Positions 8,518-14,424 of a DNA stretch of 27,603 nucleotides are shown piece by piece. Position 1 is the first letter of the stretch; each line of letters starts with the position of its first letter. This DNA is from a virus, in the IMG/VR virus record IMGVR_UViG_3300002514_000103, positions 7,957 to 35,559 of that record. One strand, given 5' to 3'. The translations under genes were made by a program, and so were the position numbers. The notes below the pieces were generated by a model, which saw nothing but the letters and a program-made list of their open reading frames with translations, searched no databases and was not told the origin of the DNA.

Positions 8518-9711
8518 TTGTATTTTCAGACATTAGACAATAAGAACGACTGCGTGGGCGTTTATTTAGAAGGAGAAATTTATTATGATGAAATCCCTAA
8601 AGGAATCAGCAAGACTTGGAGCTTTGTGCCTTATCTGGATGATCGAGGCGATAATGAAATTATTTGCGCCAATCTCTATGATCCCGGAATTACTCTTGAG
8701 TCCGCTTGCCCAACTTCGTTATCCGACGAGTTAAGGGAAATAAGCGATAGATTAGAGGCATATCGAAGCGCTTTTGAAGAAGCAAAGGTGGATATGAATG
8801 AGAACTGTTTTTTCTCTCTTGTACCAGAGAAGTTTCTTCTACAATTTTGTGAAATTAAAAACAAGATAACAAAGCATGTTATAGAAAACTACGAAAAGCC
8901 TGACAATTATAGTTTTTTACTTGATCTTGCTAGAATCATTGAGGAGATGGGGCAGAGAAAGTTAAATATCGACTTGGACCCAATTAAAAGCAAACTCCAT
9001 GAGTTTAAAGCAAGACAGTGGAGAGATAAGCTCAGAGATATCTCGCCTTATATATCTTATGATATATCAGGAACGATTACTGGTCGATTAACGACGAAGA
9101 GGGCTAGTTTTCCTATTTTGACGTTTCCTAAAGAATATCGTAGTGTTGTAAAGCCAGCAAACGATTGGTTTGTTGAGTTGGACTTCAACGCTGCTGAGTT
9201 GAGAACTCTCCTCGCTCTTTCTGGAAAAGAGCAGCCAGAGAAGGACATGCACCAGTGGAATATCGAAAATGTTTTTGGAGGAGGAATCACACGCGACGAA
9301 GCAAAGAAGAAGATCTTTGCTTGGCTGTATAACCCGAGAATGAAAGGCCCAGCCGGAAGAACTTATAATAGAGAGACTGTGAAAGATAAATTCTATTCAG
9401 GCGGCGTCGTTAAAAACTGTTTTGGTCGAGAGATGAAGTCTGATGATCATCATGCGCTAAACTATATTATTCAAAGCACAACGAGCGATATGTTTTTAAG
9501 ACAAATGGTGAAAGTGAATAATCTTCTAAAAGACAAAAAATCATTTATTTCCTTCTGCGTTCATGATAGTCTAGTGATTGACTTAGCCGAGCAGGAGAAA
9601 GAAATAATAATGCAGATTAAAGAGATCTTTGCAGATACAGAACTTGGAAAATACAAAGTAAACTTATCTGCAGGAAAGAATTATGGAAAACTAAAGGAGT
9701 TAAAAATATGA
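8518..9711 (+). CDS. Miniature family A DNA polymerase (PolA palm/fingers only)
   Basis: A 397-residue Pol I-family polymerase for phage DNA synthesis or repair. Conserved positions, with E. coli Pol I numbers in brackets: TGR R190 (R668), motif A D222 and E227 (D705, E710), O-helix R259, K263, F267 and Y271 (R754, K758, F762, Y766), Q319 (Q849), motif C H349-D350 (H881-D882). Motif C ends HDS, so the usual Glu883 is Ser351. The interval Y271 to Q319 is 48 residues against 83 in E. coli, so the fingers are strongly shortened. There is no 5' nuclease domain and no recognisable 3' exonuclease; residues 1-175 are unassigned. The start is TTG immediately after an in-frame TAA, with only a weak TGAGCG upstream. 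The Asn/Cys-rich N-terminus still reads as protein, so a far-upstream start is preferred to Met93. Confidence 0.8.
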   Translation: MYFQTLDNKNDCVGVYLEGEIYYDEIPKGISKTWSFVPYLDDRGDNEIICANLYDPGITLESACPTSLSDELREISDRLEAYRSAFEEAKVDMNENCFFSLVPEKFLLQFCEIKNKITKHVIENYEKPDNYSFLLDLARIIEEMGQRKLNIDLDPIKSKLHEFKARQWRDKLRDISPYISYDISGTITGRLTTKRASFPILTFPKEYRSVVKPANDWFVELDFNAAELRTLLALSGKEQPEKDMHQWNIENVFGGGITRDEAKKKIFAWLYNPRMKGPAGRTYNRETVKDKFYSGGVVKNCFGREMKSDDHHALNYIIQSTTSDMFLRQMVKVNNLLKDKKSFISFCVHDSLVIDLAEQEKEIIMQIKEIFADTELGKYKVNLSAGKNYGKLKELKI

Positions 9712-9758
9712 AATTACATAACAAAGTCGGGTTTGTGTTGGAGACGGTGGATAAATAA
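9708..9758 (+). CDS. Candidate 16-codon mini-ORF between polymerase and tubulin-like gene
   Basis: ATG at 9708 overlaps the polymerase TGA in an ATGA and is preceded by AAGGAG at 9694-9699, the best Shine-Dalgarno sequence in this neighbourhood. It encodes MKLHNKVGFVLETVDK and stops at 9756-9758, directly abutting the ATG of the next gene at 9759. It could be a real micropeptide or a translational bridge that delivers ribosomes to the tubulin-like gene. Its length gives no homology evidence. Confidence 0.35.
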   Translation: MKLHNKVGFVLETVDK

Positions 9759-10634
9759 ATGGATACTGTAATAGGATTAGGAAAAGCAGGCTGTGCAATT
9801 GCTGATCAGTTTTCCAAGTTTGATCAGTATAGGGTATATAAGGTTGATGTCGGTCTTGAAGGGCTCAAAAAAGATGGTATATATAATATGCCAAAGCAGA
9901 GCGGCCCTGAAATGTATGAACAGAACTGTCCAAACTTAAAAAACTTCTTTAAAGATGTAAGAGGGGAGGTTCTTTTTATTGTCGGAGGCTCGGGAGACAT
10001 AACCGGAGCAACTTTAAGAATATTAGAAAAGTTGAGTAACTGCGACATTAACATTCTTTACATAAGACCAGACGTCAATCTTTTGCCTGAAGCCAAGAAA
10101 AGACATGAGTGGGTAACTTTCAATGTTCTTCAAGAATACGCCCGCTCTGCAGTCTTTAAACGTTTGTGGCTTATTGATAATGTATACGTTGAGAAGATTA
10201 TTGGGGATGTGCCTATAAAGTCTTATTATGATACGATAAACCAGTTTATAGTTTCTACGATTCACATGGTCAATGTTTACAATCATATAGAATCTGTCGC
10301 AAACACGTTTTCGGAACCATTCGAGACACACAGGATCTCCACTATAGGTTTAGCGGCATTAGAAAAAAGTGAAATAAATTTGTTTTTTCCTCTTGACAAT
10401 GTGAAAGATATACGCTATTATTATGCAATAAATAATCAAAGAATTGAAGAAGACGGCAAATTGTTTACGAAAATAAAAGAACAGGTAAAAAATCAGACCA
10501 CTGATGAGATCAAAACAAGTTTTGGAGTATACTCCACCGATTATGACAGTGATTATGTTTACGTGGTTTGTAATACGCCTGTTATTCAAAGGCACCTTTC
10601 AAATGAAGAAAAACCTTTGGATCTTTTTGCTTGA
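9759..10634 (+). CDS. FtsZ/tubulin-superfamily protein (phage tubulin-like)
   Basis: A 291-residue protein with tubulin/FtsZ architecture. The N-terminus reads IGLGKAGCAIADQF (residues 5-18), comparable to the T1 nucleotide loop GxGxAGC of tubulin and FtsZ. Residues 75-86 read VGGSGDITGATL, a variant of the GGGTGSG tubulin signature (T4 loop), followed by a helix and strand as in the family. Residues 130-175 resemble the FtsZ stretch 'L..vD..ivi.N..L' plus the long H7 helix (LWLIDNVYVEKI, then INQFIVSTIHMV). A second domain ends with SFGVYSTDYDSDYVYVV. The catalytic T7 loop NxDxxD is not recognisable around residues 178-195. Phage tubulins such as PhuZ and TubZ form filaments that position DNA or a phage nucleus; that role here is an inference. 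The stop lies inside the next promoter's -35 box. Confidence 0.65.
   Translation: MDTVIGLGKAGCAIADQFSKFDQYRVYKVDVGLEGLKKDGIYNMPKQSGPEMYEQNCPNLKNFFKDVRGEVLFIVGGSGDITGATLRILEKLSNCDINILYIRPDVNLLPEAKKRHEWVTFNVLQEYARSAVFKRLWLIDNVYVEKIIGDVPIKSYYDTINQFIVSTIHMVNVYNHIESVANTFSEPFETHRISTIGLAALEKSEINLFFPLDNVKDIRYYYAINNQRIEEDGKLFTKIKEQVKNQTTDEIKTSFGVYSTDYDSDYVYVVCNTPVIQRHLSNEEKPLDLFA
10393..10421 (+). promoter_or_regulatory. Possible internal promoter within the tubulin-like gene
   Basis: TTGACA at 10393-10398 and TATTAT at 10416-10421 with a 17-base spacer. It would make a longer leader for the SSB transcript. It lies in AT-rich coding sequence and may be coincidental. Confidence 0.25.
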
Positions 10635-10659
10635 CAAAACGGAAATAATTTGATATATT
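10631..10659 (+). promoter_or_regulatory. Strong sigma70 promoter for the SSB gene
   Basis: TTGACA at 10631-10636, a 17-base spacer and TATATT at 10654-10659, with an extended -10 TGA at 10651-10653. The TGA of the tubulin-like gene (10632-10634) is part of the -35 box. Transcription should start near 10666, just before the 5' leader hairpin. Confidence 0.8.
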
Positions 10660-10667
10660 ATTTATAG

Positions 10668-10691
10668 CAAAATGAAAGATTTGTCATTTTG
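10668..10691 (+). promoter_or_regulatory. 5' leader hairpin of the SSB mRNA
   Basis: CAAAATGA (10668-10675) and TCATTTTG (10684-10691) form a perfect 8-bp stem around an 8-base loop at the predicted 5' end of the transcript. The 25 or so bases between it and the start codon are A/T-rich and unstructured. T4 gene 32 mRNA has a 5' structure followed by an unstructured operator, bound by gp32 for autoregulation; a similar role here is an inference. It might instead only stabilise the mRNA. Confidence 0.5.
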
Positions 10692-10717
10692 ACTTTAACT
10701 CAATTATAGGAGAAAAA

Positions 10718-11473
10718 ATGAGTATTGATTACAATAAAATTAAGCAACGGCTTACAAAACTTCAGAACAAAGGAGGCGGAGGTGATTCAACCTTCTGGCG
10801 ACCGAAGGATGGCGAAACAGTAATTCGCATTGTTCCGACGGTTGATGGCGATCCATTTAAGGATTTCTGGTTCCATTACAGTATCGGTAATGAGGCTCCG
10901 TTTCTAAGTCCAAAGAAAAACTTCGGTGAGGATGATCCAATTGATGCATTCGTCCGCAAGCTTTTCAATGAGGGCACTGAAGATAGTGTGAAGATGGCGA
11001 AGGCTCTTCTTCCACGCCAACGCTTCTTCACACCAGTTCTCGTTCGAGGCGAGGAGCATTTGGGAGTCCGTATTTGGGGATTCGGTAAGATGGCTTATGA
11101 AAAGCTTTTGAACCTTGTCCTCAACCCTGAATATGGGGATATTACGGATCCAGAGGAGGGGACAGATCTTGTCATTTCTTATGGCAAACCTGCGGGGGCA
11201 ACTTTCCCACAAACCTCTATCACTCCACGTCGTCAGTCATCGCCACTTTGCGCTGACGGACCAGAGAAGTGTCGGGAACTTATGGATAATATTCCAGATG
11301 TTAACACTCTCTTCGAGCGCAAGTCTGTAGAACAGGTCGAGCAAATTCTCGACAAGTTCTTAGCCGGCGATGATTCCGCAGAGGATCGCTCTTCTGAAGT
11401 CACAAAGTATAACAAGGAAACTGAAAATACTAGTGATGTAGAGACAGCATTCAAAGAACTTTTGAACGCTTAA
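10718..11473 (+). CDS. T4 gp32-like single-stranded DNA binding protein
   Basis: A 251-residue SSB that coats ssDNA during replication and recombination and works with UvsX and the helicase. The N-terminal basic helix (YNKIKQRLTKLQNKGGGGDS) leads into FWRPKDGETVIRIVP, the entry to the gp32 OB-fold. The C-terminal 45 residues form an acidic, Ser-rich tail as in gp32. The T4 zinc module (His64, Cys77, Cys87, Cys90) keeps only the His equivalent, H53 in WFHY. The cysteine positions read S64 in FLSPKK, D73 and D76 in DPID, so zinc binding is probably lost. AGGAG precedes the ATG. The FKBP and uvsX genes lie downstream. Confidence 0.85.
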   Translation: MSIDYNKIKQRLTKLQNKGGGGDSTFWRPKDGETVIRIVPTVDGDPFKDFWFHYSIGNEAPFLSPKKNFGEDDPIDAFVRKLFNEGTEDSVKMAKALLPRQRFFTPVLVRGEEHLGVRIWGFGKMAYEKLLNLVLNPEYGDITDPEEGTDLVISYGKPAGATFPQTSITPRRQSSPLCADGPEKCRELMDNIPDVNTLFERKSVEQVEQILDKFLAGDDSAEDRSSEVTKYNKETENTSDVETAFKELLNA

Positions 11474-11479
11474 TTTTAT

Positions 11480-11523
11480 ACCGCAGGGAGGCACGGGTTT
11501 ACAGGTGCCTCAAATTTACTAAC
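11480..11523 (+). repeat. Intercistronic RNA hairpin repeat, copy 1
   Basis: A 44-base element between the SSB and FKBP genes. It begins ACCGCAGG, has a 7-bp stem GAGGCAC (11488-11494) with GTGCCTC (11505-11511) around the 10-base loop GGGTTTACAG, and ends CAAAT...ACTAAC. The second copy shares its order and loop and has a compensatory base-pair change in the stem. No U-tract follows, so it is not a typical terminator. Confidence 0.75.
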
Positions 11524-11540
11524 TAAAAAGGATAATAAAA

Positions 11541-11972
11541 ATGAGTAAAGTAAAAAACGGAAACAACGTAAGAGTCCATTACAAGGGAACACTGGAAGAC
11601 GGGACTGTTTTCGATAATTCATACGACAGAGAACAAACTTTAGATTTTGAAGTTGGCTCTGGCAACATAATTCCAGGATTTGACAAGGCCGTCGTTGGTA
11701 TGGCCGAAGGTGAAACTAAAACCTTCAAGGTGCCATGTGCGGAAGCATACAAGGAACACAACCCTGAAGCGATCTTCAAGGTTCCGAAGGCGGCTTTTGA
11801 TGAGTCTGTGACTCTCATAGAGGGACAGGCAGTTCAGGGCACAAGCACAGATGGACGCCCAATTCAGGCGACTATCCACTCTTTTGATGAGGAGAATGTT
11901 ACACTAGATCACAATCATCCTCTTGCTGGAAAGGATCTCAATTTTGAAGTTGAGTTGGTAGAGATCCTTTAA
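11541..11972 (+). CDS. FKBP-type peptidyl-prolyl isomerase, SlyD-like
   Basis: A 143-residue cytoplasmic prolyl isomerase/chaperone. Residues 9-57 (VRVHYKGTLEDGTVFDNS through GNIIPGFDKAVVGMAEGE) are the FKBP core. About 50 residues follow that correspond to the insert-in-flap domain of SlyD. The fold closes with LDHNHPLAGKDLNFEVELVEI (residues 122-142). The Cys/His-rich metal-binding tail of bacterial SlyD is missing, and the protein ends right after the FKBP domain. The gene sits between SSB and uvsX and is flanked by the two hairpin repeats, which suggests insertion as a cassette. An AAGGAT site precedes the ATG. A role in folding phage or host proteins is likely, but the client is unknown. 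Confidence 0.88.
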   Translation: MSKVKNGNNVRVHYKGTLEDGTVFDNSYDREQTLDFEVGSGNIIPGFDKAVVGMAEGETKTFKVPCAEAYKEHNPEAIFKVPKAAFDESVTLIEGQAVQGTSTDGRPIQATIHSFDEENVTLDHNHPLAGKDLNFEVELVEIL

Positions 11973-11977
11973 TTAAA

Positions 11978-12023
11978 ACCGCAGGGAGGCATGGGTTTAC
12001 AGATGCCTCAAATCTAAACTAAC
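11978..12023 (+). repeat. Intercistronic RNA hairpin repeat, copy 2
   Basis: A 46-base element between the FKBP and uvsX genes. The stem is GAGGCAT (11986-11992) with ATGCCTC (12003-12009) and the same GGGTTTACAG loop as copy 1. The terminal C-G pair of copy 1 is T-A here, so both strands of the stem changed together. The conserved flanks (ACCGCAGG and ACTAAC) extend the similarity beyond the stem. Confidence 0.75.
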
Positions 12024-12034
12024 AAGGGAAAAAA

Positions 12035-13150
12035 ATGGCTAGATCAAAAAAAACAGGCGCAGGCAAACTATCGGTTGCTGATATGCGAAATATGATTAAT
12101 AAAAAAGCAGGGATATCGGTGGCTCATAGCTTGAACGAGGATAATCCAACCGAAGTTAAATCTTGGATTCAAACAGGTTCACGTTGGCTGGATTCTATTG
12201 TTTGTCGCGGCCAATTAGCCGGGATTCCAGTAGGAAAGGTAGTCGAGATTGCTGGACTGGAGGCCTCTGGAAAGAGTTATATGGCGGCACAGATTGCTGC
12301 GAATGCGCAGAAGCAGGGAATCGATGTTATTTATTTTGATTCAGAGTCCGCAATTGACCCCACTTTCTTAGAAAGAGCAGGCTGTGACTTAAGCACTCTG
12401 CTATATGTACAGGCTCAGAGCGTTGAGTTTGTTTTGGAAACAGTTGAAGATCTACTCGGAAGCAATGAGAACAGGATGTTGTTTATCTGGGATTCATTGG
12501 CCCTGACACCAGCAGTGAGCGATATTGAAGGAGACTTTAATCCTCTATCCTCTATGGCTGTAAAAGCAAGAATTTTGGCTAAAGGCATGTCTAAACTGAC
12601 TATTCCAATTGCCGATACTCAATCAACTTTTCTGGTTCTTAACCAGTTGAAAACAAACATAACTAGAAGCCCCTCTCAGGCCCTTGTAGAGCCCTATATG
12701 ACGCCGGGGGGGAAAGCAATGGTGTACGCCTACTCTTTGCGTATTTGGCTCACAGGGCGCAAAGCTAAGGCTTCTTTCATTACTGATGATAGAGGGTTTA
12801 GAGTCGGGTCTGAAGTGAAGGCCACACTGAAAAAGTCTCGTTTCGGAACACAAGGAAGACAGTGTACTTTTAAGATTCTTTGGGGCGACGATATTGGTGT
12901 TCAGGATGAAGAGAGCTGGTTTGAGGCTATTAAGGGCTCAAGACACATGACTTCCTCGGGAGCATGGTATACAATGGACATGGGAAATGGCGAATCGGTC
13001 AAGTTCCAGCCTTCAAAGTGGAAAGACAAGATTCAGGAAGAGGGCTTTAAAAAGAGGGTTCTAGAGATTATGGATGAGGAGGTTATCCTTAAGTTCGATA
13101 AACGTGAAGGCGAAGCCTCAGAATATTACAATATTGATGAAGGAGAATAA
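12035..13150 (+). CDS. uvsX: UvsX/RecA-family recombinase
   Basis: A 371-residue ATP-dependent strand-exchange protein, close in length to T4 UvsX (391). The Walker A motif is GLEASGKS at residues 74-81. The catalytic Glu is E104 in FDSESAID, and Walker B ends in D153 of MLFIWDSL. Next come the L1/L2 DNA-binding loop region and a conserved FLVLNQLKTN strand. It would load on gp32-coated ssDNA for recombination-dependent replication and repair. The start follows AAGGG and the second hairpin repeat. The C-terminus is acidic (EASEYYNIDEGE), a common regulatory feature in this family. Five bases separate its stop from the next ATG, and the next gene's SD overlaps the end of this one. Confidence 0.92.
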   Translation: MARSKKTGAGKLSVADMRNMINKKAGISVAHSLNEDNPTEVKSWIQTGSRWLDSIVCRGQLAGIPVGKVVEIAGLEASGKSYMAAQIAANAQKQGIDVIYFDSESAIDPTFLERAGCDLSTLLYVQAQSVEFVLETVEDLLGSNENRMLFIWDSLALTPAVSDIEGDFNPLSSMAVKARILAKGMSKLTIPIADTQSTFLVLNQLKTNITRSPSQALVEPYMTPGGKAMVYAYSLRIWLTGRKAKASFITDDRGFRVGSEVKATLKKSRFGTQGRQCTFKILWGDDIGVQDEESWFEAIKGSRHMTSSGAWYTMDMGNGESVKFQPSKWKDKIQEEGFKKRVLEIMDEEVILKFDKREGEASEYYNIDEGE

Positions 13151-13154
13151 TACA

Positions 13155-13412
13155 ATGTTATCAAGAGAACAAACAGAAATGAACTCTATCATAGAGGACG
13201 CAGAAACAGTTGTTTGTGCTGAGTGTGGCTCAAAGATGTTTACGGAGGTTTACTTTTTAAAAAGAGTCTCTGCTTTGATGTCGCCAACTGGACAAGAAGT
13301 TAAGATTCCGGTTGCAACATTTCGTTGTGCGGACTGTGGAAGTATTAATAAAGACTTTTTACCACCATCACTTAGTCAGGAACTACTTGATGAAGTGGCG
13401 AAAGAAACATAG
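13155..13412 (+). CDS. Small zinc-ribbon protein
   Basis: An 85-residue protein with two CxxC pairs, VCAEC near residue 21 and RCADC near residue 57, separated by about 35 residues. This is a typical zinc-ribbon layout. The start is ATG 13155, nine bases after AAGGAG (13140-13145). An upstream in-frame ATG at 13074 would lie within uvsX without a good ribosome site, so it is not preferred. It lies between uvsX and the RNase H-like nuclease, so a nucleic-acid binding role is plausible. The function is unknown. Confidence 0.75.
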   Translation: MLSREQTEMNSIIEDAETVVCAECGSKMFTEVYFLKRVSALMSPTGQEVKIPVATFRCADCGSINKDFLPPSLSQELLDEVAKET

Positions 13413-13427
13413 TTTAAGAGCGAGTTA

Positions 13428-14393
13428 ATGTCAAAAAGGTACTTGGTTATTGATGCCCTGAATATGTATTTTAGGGCGTATATTGTAGACCCCTCTCTAT
13501 CTTTAAACGGGCAGCCCATTGGAGGGATGAAGGGCTTCTTAAAAATTCTTCAAAAACTTATGCGCGAGACAAAACCCGATCACGTTGTGGTTGCATGGGA
13601 CGGACCAGGAGGGTCAACTCGAAAAAAGCTCGTTAATAAGAACTATAAAGAAGGCAGGAAACCTCTTCGGTTGAATAGAGGAATACAAGGTCTTATGAGC
13701 GAGAATGAAGAACTAGAAAATAAGTTATGGCAACAGACTAGGCTAATTGAGTATCTCAACATGATGCCGATTTCTCAGGTTATGCTACCAGAGGTTGAAG
13801 CCGATGATGTTATAGCACACGTTATTGGAATGAGCCACTTAAAAGGAAATCAGAAGATTATTGTTAGCAGTGACAAAGACTTTTATCAACTTTGCGATGA
13901 CGATACTGTTATTTTGAGGCCCATTCAGAAAGAGATCTTAAACAAGAGCCGCGTGATAGAGAAGTTTGATATTCATCCAACTAACTTTGCTCTTGCCCGT
14001 GCAATTGCCGGTGATAAGAGCGATAACTTGGATGGCGTTCCTGGGGTTGGACTTAAGTCTTTGGCAAAAAGGATGCCGTTTTTAGCAGAAGAAGAGTTTT
14101 GCGACATACCAACCATTGTTGATTACTGTAGAGAGGTTGAAAGTGATCTTAAGCTGTATTCCAGCATTGTAGAACACGAGGATCGCATTAAGCAAAATTA
14201 CAGGCTGATGCAACTATATTCCCCCAACCTATCCATTCAGGCGAAGCAGAAGATCAACAACGCAGTTCTCAATCTTGATTGCACCTATAATAAAACAGAG
14301 GTCATCAAGATGATGAACGAAGATGGTTTTGGAGCGTATGACTGGTCTACACTTTGGCAAACATGCAATAACATAATTTTTAAAAACTGTTGA
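13428..14393 (+). CDS. 5'-3' exonuclease / RNase H (FEN family)
   Basis: A 321-residue FEN-superfamily nuclease of T4 RNase H size, which should remove RNA primers and flaps from lagging strands. The metal ligands are visible: D9 in VIDALNMYFRA, D58 in VAWDG, E124, D126 and D127 in EVEADDVIA, D149 and D151 in SSDKDF, and D196 and D199 in GDKSDN. A helix-hairpin-helix follows (LDGVPGVGLKSLAKRM). It supplies the 5' nuclease activity that the phage PolA lacks. The gene ends in TGA at 14391-14393, inside the -35 box of the methyltransferase promoter. Confidence 0.9.
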   Translation: MSKRYLVIDALNMYFRAYIVDPSLSLNGQPIGGMKGFLKILQKLMRETKPDHVVVAWDGPGGSTRKKLVNKNYKEGRKPLRLNRGIQGLMSENEELENKLWQQTRLIEYLNMMPISQVMLPEVEADDVIAHVIGMSHLKGNQKIIVSSDKDFYQLCDDDTVILRPIQKEILNKSRVIEKFDIHPTNFALARAIAGDKSDNLDGVPGVGLKSLAKRMPFLAEEEFCDIPTIVDYCREVESDLKLYSSIVEHEDRIKQNYRLMQLYSPNLSIQAKQKINNAVLNLDCTYNKTEVIKMMNEDGFGAYDWSTLWQTCNNIIFKNC

Positions 14394-14406
14394 CATTGTC
14401 AGTAGT
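14386..14406. promoter_or_regulatory. Operator-like palindrome over the -35 box
   Basis: TGACA-T-TGTCA (14391-14401) is a perfect inverted repeat, flanked symmetrically by ACT (14386-14388) and AGT (14404-14406). It covers the -35 element of the methyltransferase promoter, where a dimeric repressor would block RNA polymerase. Regulation is an inference; the symmetry is seen directly. Confidence 0.4.
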
Positions 14407-14418
14407 TTTTGTTATGAT
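14390..14418 (+). promoter_or_regulatory. Sigma70 promoter for the methyltransferase, leaderless
   Basis: TTGACA at 14390-14395, a 17-base spacer and TATGAT at 14413-14418. The ATG lies at 14425, seven bases after the -10, which is where transcription normally begins. There is no room for a ribosome binding site on the mRNA, so a leaderless transcript is expected. Confidence 0.8.
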
Positions 14419-14424
14419 ACAGTC

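Noticed and set aside
8585-8734. A 49-codon ORF nested in the polymerase gene in another frame, with AAGGAG nine bases before ATG ATG.
   Set aside because: The polymerase frame here reads as a normal soluble protein N-terminus, and the nested product has no recognisable feature beyond hydrophobicity. The SD-like bases are also explained by Glu-Gly-Glu codons.
13074-13154. Upstream in-frame start for the zinc-ribbon gene.
   Set aside because: It would overlap uvsX by 77 bases without a ribosome site, while ATG 13155 has AAGGAG at ideal spacing.
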